A stretch of DNA of 42,897 bases from Verrucomicrobiota bacterium. GTDB lineage: Bacteria; Verrucomicrobiota; Lentisphaeria; JABSQK01; JAJFLO01. Location of the stretch: assembly GCA_021772635.1 (NCBI GenBank), contig JAJFLP010000022.1:1-42897 (forward strand), in the 5' to 3' direction. Each line of letters starts with the position of its first letter. Positions within the stretch are counted from its first letter, which is position 1. The notes under the pieces were generated by a model. The model saw nothing but the letters and a program-made list of their open reading frames with translations. It had not been told where the DNA came from and searched no databases. The translations under genes and the position numbers were made by a program. Shown here piece by piece: positions 8,925-17,923 of the stretch.

Positions 8925-9575
8925 ATGTTAAAGGATTCTTCGGTTGATCTTTATACTTTTGAGGCGCTCGCACGCGAAGCCGGACACGTTATGGTCGCTG
9001 GCATCGACGAAGCCGGACGGGGGCCATTAGCAGGCCCTGTGGTCGCGGCAGCTGTCGTTCTTCCGCCAGATTTTCGGCTTGACGGCGTCAACGATTCAAA
9101 GCAATTAACTCCACGCAGCCGCGATAAACTCTTCCAGGAAATTTCCGATCACCCCCAGATTAAAGTGGGGGTATCGATCGTGTCCAACTTCGAGATCGAC
9201 CAGTTGAATATCTTGAAGGCATCGCATCATGCTATGCGACAGGCTATAAAAGACCTCACCGTCCAACCGGATTTTCTCCTGATTGATGGGCTTCCCGTTC
9301 CGAATATGCCAATCGCCTGCCAGAGCATCGTCAAAGGTGATTCGAAATCCGCAAGTATTGCTGCCGCAAGCATCGTCGCGAAAGTTACCCGGGACAAGTT
9401 GATGGTCGAATTCGACTGCCATTTTCCCGGCTATGGTTTCGCCCGACACAAGGGATACGCTACCAAACAACACCTGGCAGCACTTGAGAAACTCGGCCCA
9501 TGCGAAATTCACCGGCGAACCTTCGCACCTGTGACCTGCTTGTTACAACCGACAGAGCAGCCGACACTATTGTAA
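8925..9575 (+). CDS. rnhB: Ribonuclease HII
   Basis: Cytoplasmic endonuclease that removes single ribonucleotides and RNA from RNA-DNA hybrids. 216 residues. The catalytic DE pair is in GIDEAGRGPLAGPVVAAAV (about residues 26-44). NDSKQLTPRSRDKL follows, then DGLPVP (third Asp) and KGDSKSASIAAASIVAKVTRD (fourth Asp region), and GFARHKGYAT. The first 20 residues before the domain are typical. It lies 18 bases before the M48 protease gene and is probably co-transcribed with it. Confidence 0.97.
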   Translation: MLKDSSVDLYTFEALAREAGHVMVAGIDEAGRGPLAGPVVAAAVVLPPDFRLDGVNDSKQLTPRSRDKLFQEISDHPQIKVGVSIVSNFEIDQLNILKASHHAMRQAIKDLTVQPDFLLIDGLPVPNMPIACQSIVKGDSKSASIAAASIVAKVTRDKLMVEFDCHFPGYGFARHKGYATKQHLAALEKLGPCEIHRRTFAPVTCLLQPTEQPTLL

Positions 9576-9593
9576 CCAGCGAATCACTCTGTT

Positions 9594-10847
9594 ATGAACT
9601 TGTATCTTATCCTAATACTAACAATCCTCGTTGCTACCTACCTGATCCATTTGATTGTCGAGATCATCAACCTGAAGTGCTTCCAGGAAAATCTGCCCGA
9701 AGAATTCGTTGGCTCGTATGATCCTGATAAGTATCGAAAGTCACAGAAGTACTTGAAGGATAACACAATCGTGACCCTCGTAGAAAGTTCGTTGACGACG
9801 CCTCTGTTGATCACCTTTCTCGTTCTCGGCGGGTTTAATCGAATCGACCAATTCGCACGCTGCTTCGGCCTGGGCTCGATCACCACGGGCCTCATATTCA
9901 CGGGTATAATCTTATTCGCGAGCCAGATTATTCAGCTGCCGTTTTCGGTGTTCGATACCTTTGTTATCGAGGAAAAATACGGATTTAATAAGACGACTAT
10001 AAGGACGTTTATAATAGACCTGATAAAAGGGTGGGCTCTAGGGGCTATTGTCGGGAGTATAATATTAACCGGAATCTTCTGGTTCCTGGAAAGCAGCGGC
10101 AGTCATGGGTGGCTTTACGCCTGGGTAGCGGTGAGCTTGTTTCAATTGATTCTGATGTTTATCGCTCCGACGATTATTATGCCGCTGTTTAACAAATTCA
10201 CCCCGCTGCCCGACGGCGAACTTAAACGGGAGGTGGAAGAATACGCCGCCGCACAGAACTTCAAAATGAAGGGCGTGTTTACGATGGACGGTTCACGGCG
10301 TTCTACAAAATCAAACGCGTACTTTACAGGATTTGGTAAGTTCCGCAGGATCGTGCTGTTCGATACGCTGATTGAGAACCACAAAGTACATGAACTGGTC
10401 GCGATACTTGCACACGAGATGGGACACTACAAGAAACACCATATCCATAAGTTCATTGCGATTTCGATCGCCTCAACAGGTCTAATGTTCTATATACTGT
10501 CGTTGTTTATCAATAACCCGGGATTGTTCGGTGCGTTTAGAATGGAGACGCTATCGATTTATGCGAGCGTCGTCTTCTTCGGTTTCCTGTACAGCCCAAT
10601 CTCAATGATGCTTTCGGTCGTAACGAATTACCTGTCCAGAAAATTCGAGTTCGAAGCCGATGCATACGCTGCAGCGACATACCGAAAACCGACAGCGATG
10701 GTCGACGCGTTAAAGAAGCTAAGTGTAGATAATCTTTCAAATCTCCATCCGCATCCGCTCAAAGTAATTCTTGAATACAGTCACCCGCCGGTATTGGCCC
10801 GTATCCAAGCACTTGAAAATGTTCACGATCCGTCGTCGGTGCGGTAA
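9594..10847 (+). CDS. M48-family membrane metallopeptidase, Ste24 (CAAX protease) type
   Basis: 417 residues. Residues 1-200 form several hydrophobic helices (TM1 at 3-20, others near 68-90, 98-118, 150-165 and 180-200), matching the M48 N-terminal domain of Ste24 proteases. The zinc motif is H274-E-x-x-H278 in AHEMGHYKKHH; the third ligand is E354 in EFEADAYAA. SNAYFTGFGKFRRIVLFDTL, ahead of the zinc motif, is typical. Bacterial relatives degrade or process membrane proteins; no prenylated substrate is implied. The gene follows rnhB closely. It has full family length and no defect. Confidence 0.93.
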   Translation: MNLYLILILTILVATYLIHLIVEIINLKCFQENLPEEFVGSYDPDKYRKSQKYLKDNTIVTLVESSLTTPLLITFLVLGGFNRIDQFARCFGLGSITTGLIFTGIILFASQIIQLPFSVFDTFVIEEKYGFNKTTIRTFIIDLIKGWALGAIVGSIILTGIFWFLESSGSHGWLYAWVAVSLFQLILMFIAPTIIMPLFNKFTPLPDGELKREVEEYAAAQNFKMKGVFTMDGSRRSTKSNAYFTGFGKFRRIVLFDTLIENHKVHELVAILAHEMGHYKKHHIHKFIAISIASTGLMFYILSLFINNPGLFGAFRMETLSIYASVVFFGFLYSPISMMLSVVTNYLSRKFEFEADAYAAATYRKPTAMVDALKKLSVDNLSNLHPHPLKVILEYSHPPVLARIQALENVHDPSSVR

Positions 10848-10891
10848 CGACGATGATGCGCCTGTATTAGAAAGGGGCATTGGAAATGCCG

Positions 10892-12688
10892 TTATTTGGT
10901 AATCAACGCATCCTTAGGAACAACCTTCTTGGATACTTTCTGTAACGGAATACACTCGACAGGACAGATGTCAGCACAAGCACCGCAACGGATGCACTCG
11001 TTCTGGTCGATATAAAGCATGTTATAGTCCAACGAACTTGAAGATCGTTTATACCCGGTTATGCAGCCCGCATCATCGTATTCAAGACTGCTGACCTTGA
11101 CAATGCAGTTTTCGACCGGCATAACCCGTAGACACCCGTCACAGTAGATACAGAGGTCATTGTCGATCTCATACTTATAGTGGCATAAGTAACATCGCAA
11201 TGCCTCCTGCTGTGCTTCTGATTCCAGATACCCGGATTCCACTTCCGCTGTGAGACTGCGTTCTTCGATCGGAATCGTCGGCATTTCGTGCCGTGGTATC
11301 GTGTTCGCGACCGGATCCCGTCCCGTAGTAAGGGCGTCCTCGATATACGCTACATCCAGCAATCGTTCACCCTGTAAGAACGTATCGACCCGACGGGCAC
11401 ATTCCTTAGCGTGCCCGATTGCATCTATCAGCGTGGTCGCACCCAGAGCAAAATCTCCAGCGACAAATACTCTCTCAAGTTCAGTTGCTACAGCTTTTCC
11501 ACTACTAAGCCAGTCGTTCGAGTCGACGAGCTTGCTACGGTACTCGTTATCAATCCAGTCTGTGTCAGGAAACTGACCGGTCGCCAGCAGAACTGCATCC
11601 GCTTTTACATCGAACTCGCTGCCTTCGATAGGCACCGGGCGGCGGCGGCCAGTGGCATCCAGCTCACCGAGCTTCGTGCGAACGAATCTAATGGACTCAG
11701 TGCCTTGATTAGATCCGCCGGAAAAATATGAAACGGGTGCGACCATGTATTCGATCGGGATTCCTTCCCTTTCCAATTCAACCAATTCATCTTGCGTAAC
11801 TAACATTTCGTCGCGTGATCGACGGTAGAAAACCTTAACTGAATCAACGTTCAGTCGTAACGCGGTGCGCGCACAGTCCATTGCCGTAAAACCACCACCG
11901 ATAACGACAACGTCTCCATGAATGTTCGCTCGTCCGGTATCATTGACTTCCAATAGGAAATCAAGTCCGTGGCGTATTCCGGTCAGATTCTTACCAGGCA
12001 AATCCAGAATATTCGCCTTAAGGGTCCCTGCCGCCATAATTGTCGCGTCAAACTTCGAGACAACTTCACGAAGCAAGATAGCCGCGCCGATTTCGGTATT
12101 ACAAATTATCTCAACACCAGCGCGCTTGACCTGTTCTATCTCCTTATCAATGATATCCCGGGGCAGTCGAAACTCGGGAATGCCCTGGTTCAACATCCCG
12201 CCCGGATACGAGTGCTTTTCGAATACGCTCACTTGGTGTCCGTATAATGCCAAGTCCCGGGCTGCAGCCAGACCTGCGACTCCTGATCCGATCACCGCAA
12301 TCTTATGACCGGTCGGGCTGAATATCGGGGGGAGAACGACTGGTTTTTGACGCATAAAGTCATCCGACGACCGTTTAGAAAAACAAATTGCTACGGGCTC
12401 ACCGAGGCCCTCCCAACCGTGACGACACTCCGGCTCACACGGTCGAGAACATACCCGTCCGAGAACCGCAGGAAATACGTTGTCTCTCAGGTTGACCTGA
12501 TACGCTTGCGAATAGTCGCCCTGGGCGATCGCATTGAGGTACTCCGGGATGTCGGTGCCGGCCGGACAAGCAAATTGACACGGTATATTTTTCGCTAACC
12601 AGTCAAAATCTTTCGCGCGATCCGCGAAACCAGAGTTCTGCGAAAGCGCGTGATGATCGGCCCGCGTACTATCGGTTGCTATATACAT
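10892..12688 (-). CDS. GltD-like FAD/NAD(P) oxidoreductase with C-terminal ferredoxin domain
   Basis: 598 residues. The N-terminal dihydropyrimidine-dehydrogenase-type helical iron-sulfur domain has CQFACPAGTDIPEYL and VCSRPCEPECRHG. An FAD-binding fold follows (VIGSGVAGLAAARDLA, near residue 132) with GGMLNQGIPEFRLP. A second nucleotide fold is VVVIGGGFTAMDCARTA. The C-terminus carries two [4Fe-4S] motifs: CIYCDGCLRVMPVENC, which lacks the usual CP spacing, and a regular CIRCGACADICPVECIP. It is related to the small subunit of NADPH glutamate synthase and to electron-transfer subunits that serve ferredoxins. No large subunit is adjacent, so the electron partner is unknown. Confidence 0.88.
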   Translation of the reverse strand: MYIATDSTRADHHALSQNSGFADRAKDFDWLAKNIPCQFACPAGTDIPEYLNAIAQGDYSQAYQVNLRDNVFPAVLGRVCSRPCEPECRHGWEGLGEPVAICFSKRSSDDFMRQKPVVLPPIFSPTGHKIAVIGSGVAGLAAARDLALYGHQVSVFEKHSYPGGMLNQGIPEFRLPRDIIDKEIEQVKRAGVEIICNTEIGAAILLREVVSKFDATIMAAGTLKANILDLPGKNLTGIRHGLDFLLEVNDTGRANIHGDVVVIGGGFTAMDCARTALRLNVDSVKVFYRRSRDEMLVTQDELVELEREGIPIEYMVAPVSYFSGGSNQGTESIRFVRTKLGELDATGRRRPVPIEGSEFDVKADAVLLATGQFPDTDWIDNEYRSKLVDSNDWLSSGKAVATELERVFVAGDFALGATTLIDAIGHAKECARRVDTFLQGERLLDVAYIEDALTTGRDPVANTIPRHEMPTIPIEERSLTAEVESGYLESEAQQEALRCYLCHYKYEIDNDLCIYCDGCLRVMPVENCIVKVSSLEYDDAGCITGYKRSSSSLDYNMLYIDQNECIRCGACADICPVECIPLQKVSKKVVPKDALITK

Positions 12689-12744
12689 TGCGTGTCATCC
12701 ATTTTCTTCGTTCGATATTTCTTACGTACCTGGTTTGACGTCAT

Positions 12745-12772
12745 CCGGAAATTGTACTGCTTGCGGTATATA
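12745..12772. repeat. TGTACTGCTTGCGGTATA palindromic repeat end
   Basis: One end of the TATACYGC family, with CCGGAAATTGTACTGC followed by TTGCGGTATATA. It is isolated here; its partner end is not seen. Other ends are at 13311-13340, 14911-14941, 27131-27156, 29611-29639 and 42152-42180. Confidence 0.7.
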
Positions 12773-12839
12773 TCTGAGCCGGGTTCGAATAATAGTCCGT
12801 GCAAAACGACATTTCAATATCCCGGGTAATTCGAGAAAC

Positions 12840-13020
12840 TAGCCTGATCTATGCACAAAATTTCTACTGCGAGCACGCATTGTACATGACCTAAATGAGT
12901 TACAAAGAACCCAAGACTTCGAAATAGCTCGCTATTCCTTCAGCCTTGAAACCTTCGTAACTCATTGATCTCAAAAACACTGCGTACTCTCGTAACGAAA
13001 TTGATGCGTAGATCAGGCTA
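12840..13020. mobile_element. 181-bp MITE-like element, copy 2
   Basis: Exactly as long as the copy at 6237-6417. It starts TAGCCTGATCTATGCAC and ends TGCGTAGATCAGGCTA. Inside it, ATGAGTTAC and GTAACTCAT are perfectly inverted. Both ends match copy 1 closely; the middle is more diverged. No exact target duplication is visible here. Confidence 0.85.
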
Positions 13021-13089
13021 GTGCAACAGAAGTGTAATGCTTCAGAGCTTTGGGAAATTGATTTTGACAACCCATAGTCCACCTATAGT

Positions 13090-13340
13090 GTATACCGAAC
13101 GTCTTCAGGTTTTCGACCAGGCGTTCTGCTGGCCGGCAGCATGTCGGTTAAAAATATTGTTTCCACCGCGGCGGATTTCGCCAGGCCCAACATAGATCTT
13201 AGGTAATGAATTCAAAGTCGTCTCTCAGTATTCTCGGAGTCCGCTTATTCGGACCGCACGAGCAGTCCGGATAGCCGCGACTCCGCTCATGCGGAGAGTC
13301 CGTCCATACAGACCAAAAATTGTACTGCTTGCAGTATATA
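13090..13340. mobile_element. TATACYGC-family element upstream of miaB
   Basis: Begins TATACCGAACGTCTTCAGG and ends TGCTTGCAGTATATA. It contains a 42-base stretch (13215-13256) that recurs inverted, with one mismatch, at 14935-14976 beyond miaB. It also holds a short hairpin, GACTCCGC with GCGGAGAGTC. It lacks a coding region. The gap then runs to 13488 with a weak inverted pair, GGTTCAGCGG and CCACTGAAC. Confidence 0.7.
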
Positions 13341-13488
13341 CAAAATTCCAGTAACTACGAACTGGTGAGCGTTGATAGGATCACGGTTCAGCGGTTAAGA
13401 GCCTGAGAGCCCTTGACAACACCCCTGAATCACCGTCCAACTTTGTTGTATTCTTAGCCATTGAACCACTGAACAGTTAGGGTGTAGC

Positions 13489-14832
13489 GTGGAAGTGCAG
13501 ACAAAAAAATATCATCTATGGACAATCGGCTGTCAAATGAACGAGGCGGACTCCCGTCACCTGGCCTCTCAACTGGAGACCATGGGATACACCCCTTGCC
13601 CACTGCCGGAGGAAGCCGACCTCGTTGTACTGAATACCTGCGTTGTCCGGCAGCAGGCAGAAAACCGCATTTATGGTCGGCTCGGCTCGCTTAAAACAAT
13701 TAAACACGAACGCCCGGATATGACCATAGGCTTAATGGGTTGTCTTGTCGGAGTCAAGGAAGCGCCCGCCCTCAGAAAAAGGTTTCCGTACGTTGACGTT
13801 TTTATGCCACCCTCCGATAGCGGGCCGCTAATTGATTATCTCCAAGCGAACGACCAGGTTGAGACTCTTCAGCTCGAGGAGCAGCGCGACCGAACTCTCA
13901 GGGACGCGATTCAAGATTCGAAAAACCTCCTGCCAATCGAGCAACGCGGTAAGGCAGTCACGGCATTCGTTCCAATCGTTCTGGGATGTTCGCATGCCTG
14001 TACCTTTTGCATAATCCCTTACCGGCGCGGACTCGAAAGAAGTCGGAGTACCGATGAGATTGTAGCCGAAGTTAAGGCACTGGTCGGTCAAGGAATCCGG
14101 GAAGTCACGCTGCTTGGTCAAATCGTAGACCGTTTTGGGCTTGATCTACCGGAACCAGCGACGCTCGCAAGCCTACTAAGAGAGATCAATGCGATCGCCG
14201 GACTGGAGCGCATACGTTTTCTCACCAGCCACCCGAATTGGATGACTGATGAGCTACTGGACGCAGTCGCAGAGCTCGATAAGGTCTGCCCACATCTGGA
14301 GGTCCCCGTGCAAGCCGGTAACGACATTGTATTGGAGAACATGCGTCGTGGGTATACAGTCGATAAATACTATGAATTGATCGATAGAATCCGAGCGCGA
14401 ATACCGCACGCCGCAATTCACACTGATATAATCGTCGGATTCCCGGGGGAATCAGAGGCGCAATTTAAAGATACGTATAATCTCCTTGAGACGGTACAGT
14501 TCGATAAAGTACATATTTCGAAGTACTCAGTTCGTCCAAAAACCGTCGCGGCCCGGCGGATGCCTGATGATGTTTCCGAAAAGGAAAAATCGCGGCGGCG
14601 TGACCTGCTTGATCAACTGCAGCGCAGCAGTCTCACCGGGAAGAATCAGCAATTAGTCGGCAAAACTGTCTCCGTTCTCGTGGAATCAGAGCAAAAAGGA
14701 CGATGGCGCGGGCGTACACCGCATAATAAACTTGTTTTTTTCGAGGACGATTCCGATCTTATCGGCCGAATCGTAGACGTACAAATCGATCACGCAGGCC
14801 CGTGGTCATTGCTCGGGAAAATGATCGCGTAG
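13489..14832 (+). CDS. miaB: tRNA-2-methylthio-N6-dimethylallyladenosine synthase (MiaB-type methylthiotransferase)
   Basis: Radical-SAM enzyme that adds a methylthio group at A37 of tRNA, using two [4Fe-4S] clusters. 447 residues. The N-terminal UPF0004 domain has the three auxiliary-cluster cysteines C15 (TIGCQMNEAD), C51 (NTCVVR) and C85 (MGCLVG). The radical-SAM motif is C167-x3-C171-x2-C174 (GCSHACTFCIIPYRRG). A C-terminal TRAM domain begins near residue 380. LLGQIVDRFG stands where many MiaB proteins have GQNVNSYG, as in a divergent subgroup. The start is GTG 13489. The gene sits alone between two inverted repeat elements and is followed by a 15-bp hairpin. Confidence 0.88.
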   Translation: MEVQTKKYHLWTIGCQMNEADSRHLASQLETMGYTPCPLPEEADLVVLNTCVVRQQAENRIYGRLGSLKTIKHERPDMTIGLMGCLVGVKEAPALRKRFPYVDVFMPPSDSGPLIDYLQANDQVETLQLEEQRDRTLRDAIQDSKNLLPIEQRGKAVTAFVPIVLGCSHACTFCIIPYRRGLERSRSTDEIVAEVKALVGQGIREVTLLGQIVDRFGLDLPEPATLASLLREINAIAGLERIRFLTSHPNWMTDELLDAVAELDKVCPHLEVPVQAGNDIVLENMRRGYTVDKYYELIDRIRARIPHAAIHTDIIVGFPGESEAQFKDTYNLLETVQFDKVHISKYSVRPKTVAARRMPDDVSEKEKSRRRDLLDQLQRSSLTGKNQQLVGKTVSVLVESEQKGRWRGRTPHNKLVFFEDDSDLIGRIVDVQIDHAGPWSLLGKMIA

Positions 14833-14834
14833 TG

Positions 14835-14875
14835 GTTCGATAAAATCGAATTTCAACCATTCGATTTTTTCGAAC
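14835..14875 (+). terminator. Hairpin directly after miaB
   Basis: GTTCGATAAAATCGA (14835-14849) pairs with TCGATTTTTTCGAAC (14861-14875), 14 of 15 positions, around an 11-base loop. It begins three bases after the miaB stop. There is no T tail, so this may be an mRNA-stabilising hairpin rather than an intrinsic terminator. Confidence 0.5.
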
Positions 14876-14910
14876 GGAGTCTGACTATTCTGCATCACAA
14901 TTTCACGAAG

Positions 14911-15045
14911 TATACCGCAAGCGATACAATTTTTCGGTCCGCATAAGCGGACTCCGAGAATACTGAGAGACGACTTCAAAATGATTGCGTAAAAGGCTCC
15001 GAATGATTTTCCGTCCCGCATGCGGGATGAAGACATTCGGTATAA
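14911..15045. mobile_element. TATACYGC-family element downstream of miaB
   Basis: Begins TATACCGCAAGCGATACAAT and ends GAAGACATTCGGTATA. It carries the inverse of the 42-base block at 13215-13256. It is thus an opposite-facing relative of 13090-13340. The next gene starts seven bases after it, so its promoter may lie inside the element. Confidence 0.7.
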
Positions 15046-15051
15046 ATAAAC

Positions 15052-15888
15052 ATGCTATCACTGCTAATATCACTTATTATCGGAACACTCGCGTCAGTCA
15101 TCTCCACTATCTGGCTCACAAGCCAGGGGTGGATAATTACCATCGGGAGCCTTGTTTTCATTGTGGGTGCCGTATTGATGAACCGGTTCTTCGGCAAGAA
15201 ACTGGCAAAGCTGGTGGAGGAAGTACAGGGATTACTGGGAGAGTCGCAGCAAAATGCGGTGCGAGTTATGAATAGATTTCAGAGCAAGCCGATGGGATCT
15301 CAGAAACTAATGCAGACTCAGATTGAGAAGGTCGTTGAGAAGGGCGTCTTGGAAGCATTAGAATTAATGGAAAATGCGAAACCGTTATATAATTGGAGTC
15401 TACTGTCCGAGCGCCAGGTCAACACCTTAAAGATGCAGTTAAATTTTCAAATCAAACGATTCGATGAAGTCGATCGTCTGATACCGTCCGTTCTCGTCCT
15501 TGAACCGCTTATTTTGGCTATGAAAATGACGCGACAGTACCACCTAAATTCACCGGACCTAGAAAAAACTTTCAAAAAAGGAGTAAAAAAATTCAAATAC
15601 GAAAAAGCCATCTTAATTTACGGTTTATATTCGTGGATACTGGTGAAACGGAAAGAGATAGACAAAGCGCTGGAAGTTCTCACAGAAGCGAAGGAAAAGA
15701 CCGACGACGAGACGATCAAGCGTAACTGGCAGAATGTTGCGAATAACAAAATTCATTTATTCTCGAACGCGGGGCTTGGCGAACAGTGGTACACTCTCCA
15801 CCTCGACAAGCCGCCGAAGCAAAAAGCCAGTAAAGGCCAAATGAAGTCGAATCCGTTAATGCCGAAGCGCAACAGGAAACAGTTTTAG
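15052..15888 (+). CDS. Unrecognised membrane-anchored helical protein
   Basis: 278 residues. Two hydrophobic helices at residues 1-23 and 26-47 form an N-terminal hairpin anchor. A long charged helical region follows (50-110), then helix pairs reminiscent of tetratricopeptide repeats near 105-240, e.g. YEKAILIYGLYSWILVKR and EIDKALEVLTEAKEKTDD. The C-terminal 40 residues are basic and Pro/Lys/Asn-rich. I do not recognise the family. The ATG lies seven bases after a repeat element and has no strong ribosome site. The gene is alone. A scaffold role at the membrane is only a guess. Confidence 0.75.
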   Translation: MLSLLISLIIGTLASVISTIWLTSQGWIITIGSLVFIVGAVLMNRFFGKKLAKLVEEVQGLLGESQQNAVRVMNRFQSKPMGSQKLMQTQIEKVVEKGVLEALELMENAKPLYNWSLLSERQVNTLKMQLNFQIKRFDEVDRLIPSVLVLEPLILAMKMTRQYHLNSPDLEKTFKKGVKKFKYEKAILIYGLYSWILVKRKEIDKALEVLTEAKEKTDDETIKRNWQNVANNKIHLFSNAGLGEQWYTLHLDKPPKQKASKGQMKSNPLMPKRNRKQF

Positions 15889-16067
15889 GATTGACGATTG
15901 ATGATTGAAAGAAGTTGTTTGACAGAAGAGATATTTTCAATGTTTTGGGGTGATAGTGTAGTCGAGTTCCTTCCGAGTCAGATGAATCAATCAGGCTTTC
16001 CGACGGCTATCACCCCGCCCGGCAACCGAAAGACTTGTAATCCGCAACCACTCACCTAACGACGGTT

Positions 16068-17870
16068 ATGCCTGATTCCGACCAACACACCTACGACGAA
16101 AGCAAAGTCAAAACTCTAAGTTCGTTGGAACACATCCGACTGCGCCCCGGCATGTATATCGGAAGGATGGGGAACGGATCTCATGGTGACGACGGTATTT
16201 ATATCCTGCTAAAAGAAGTCATCGATAACGGTATCGACGAGTTCATCATGGGGTACGGGAAAAAGGTCAATATTGACGTAAACGAGCAAATGGTGAGGGT
16301 TCGCGACTTCGGTCGGGGAATCCCGCTTGGGAAGGTGATCGACTGTGTATCGCAGATTAATACGGGCGCCAAGTTCAATACGGATGTATTCCAGTTCTCG
16401 GTCGGGCTGAACGGGGTAGGAACTAAAGCAGTAAATGCACTTTCCGAACACTTCGAAGTCAAGTCATTTAGGGACGGAAAATACAAACAGGCTGTCTTCC
16501 GCGATGGCGATCTACTGGTAGAGGACGACGGCGCCACCGACGAACCAGACGGCACTGAGCTTTCTTTTATTCCGTCAACAGAACTCTTCCCGAAGTACCG
16601 GTTCGATAATAGTTTTATCCTTCGGCGCATGTGGAATTACGCTTACCTGAATTGCGGCCTCTCACTCTATTTGAACGGCGAACGGGTTTACTCTAAAAAC
16701 GGACTCTATGACCTGTTATCGGAGAAGATCGAGGGAGATAACCTCTATAACATAATCCATCACAAAGAGAATATGCTCGAGTTCGCATTCTGCCATACAT
16801 CCAGTTTCGGCGAGACTTACTACTCTTTTGTCAACGGCCAATTCACGAATGACGGCGGGACACATCAATCCGCGTTTCGTGAGGGGATTCTCAAAGGAAT
16901 CAATGAATTCGCGAGAAAAAACTTTCACGGGGATGATATTCGTAACGGTATCTTCGGCGTAATATCGATAAAACTCAAAGAACCAATATTCGAGTCGCAA
17001 ACGAAGAATAAACTTGGGAATACCGAGATACGCAGTGACCTTGTTAATACAATTAAAGAAATCATTACCAAATTCCTTTTCCAGAATCCAGAAACTTCTG
17101 AAATAATCCTCGATAAGATTGCGCAAAACGAAAAAGTTCGGAAGGAAATACAGGCAGTAAAAAAAGCCAGTAAAGAGAAAGCCAAGAAGCTCTCAATTAA
17201 AATTCCTAAATTAAAGGACTGCAAGTACCATTTGAATCAGGGCTCGGAGAAGGGCGCAAATTCCATGATTTTTCTCACTGAAGGGGAATCCGCAGCCGGA
17301 TCAATGGTGAGTTGTCGTGATGTCTACACTCAGGCGATATTCGCGTTGAAAGGAAAACCGCTTAACTGCTATGGAAAAAAACGAGACCTAACCATCAGCA
17401 ACGACGAATTCTACTGCGTCATGAAAGCTTTGAATATAGAAGACGGCCTCGATGGATTGCGCTACGAAAAAGTGATTATCGCAACGGACGCAGACAACGA
17501 CGGCATGCACATTCGGAACCTTCTCCTCACGTTCTTCCTCAACTACTTCGAACAACTGATCCTGGCCGACCATTTGTTTATTCTGGAAACCCCCTTGTTC
17601 CGAGTACGAAATAAGAAGGAAACTCTTTACTGTTTCGATGAAGACGAGAAGAAAGCGGCAGTGGAGAAGTTGGCGGGAAATCCGGAGATCACGCGCTTCA
17701 AAGGCCTTGGCGAGATTTCGCCGGGGGAATTCGGTCAGTTTATCGGCGAGGAAATGCGACTAACGAGCGTGACAATCGATAAGCTTCACGAAGTGCCGGA
17801 AATTTTAAAGTTCTTTATGGGACAGAATACACCTGATCGACGGGACTATATAATCGAAAACCTGGTTTAG
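16068..17870 (+). CDS. parE: Topoisomerase IV subunit B (ParE-like type IIA ATPase subunit)
   Basis: 600 residues, the short GyrB/ParE form. The GHKL ATPase has EVIDNGIDEF (near residue 49), VRDFGRGIP and LNGVGTKAVNALSEHFEV. The transducer domain follows. The Toprim metal site is TEGESAAGSM (near 405) and DADNDGMHIRNLLLTFF (near 474). It ends GLGEISPGEFGQFIGEEMR. The PVC-type pair is shorter than gyrase and lacks the gyrase B insert. It works with the next gene, 53 bases downstream, to decatenate or relax DNA. A 10-bp inverted repeat, GGGGTGATAG (15947-15956) and CTATCACCCC (16007-16016), lies upstream and may be regulatory. Confidence 0.92.
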   Translation: MPDSDQHTYDESKVKTLSSLEHIRLRPGMYIGRMGNGSHGDDGIYILLKEVIDNGIDEFIMGYGKKVNIDVNEQMVRVRDFGRGIPLGKVIDCVSQINTGAKFNTDVFQFSVGLNGVGTKAVNALSEHFEVKSFRDGKYKQAVFRDGDLLVEDDGATDEPDGTELSFIPSTELFPKYRFDNSFILRRMWNYAYLNCGLSLYLNGERVYSKNGLYDLLSEKIEGDNLYNIIHHKENMLEFAFCHTSSFGETYYSFVNGQFTNDGGTHQSAFREGILKGINEFARKNFHGDDIRNGIFGVISIKLKEPIFESQTKNKLGNTEIRSDLVNTIKEIITKFLFQNPETSEIILDKIAQNEKVRKEIQAVKKASKEKAKKLSIKIPKLKDCKYHLNQGSEKGANSMIFLTEGESAAGSMVSCRDVYTQAIFALKGKPLNCYGKKRDLTISNDEFYCVMKALNIEDGLDGLRYEKVIIATDADNDGMHIRNLLLTFFLNYFEQLILADHLFILETPLFRVRNKKETLYCFDEDEKKAAVEKLAGNPEITRFKGLGEISPGEFGQFIGEEMRLTSVTIDKLHEVPEILKFFMGQNTPDRRDYIIENLV

Positions 17871-17923
17871 CACGGCAAGGAATTCGGTGGTTGCTCTATG
17901 GATAGAGCGACGCCAACAGTGAT

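Noticed and set aside
9105..9512. Minus-strand open frame opposite rnhB
   Set aside because: Antisense shadow of a clear RNase HII gene, with no recognisable motif.
12840..13020. Target duplication around the second MITE
   Set aside because: Flanks AGAAAC and GTGCAAC share only a few bases; not convincing.
12900..13082. Small open frame over the second MITE
   Set aside because: It simply reads through the palindromic element, and the equal-length first copy does not conserve the frame.
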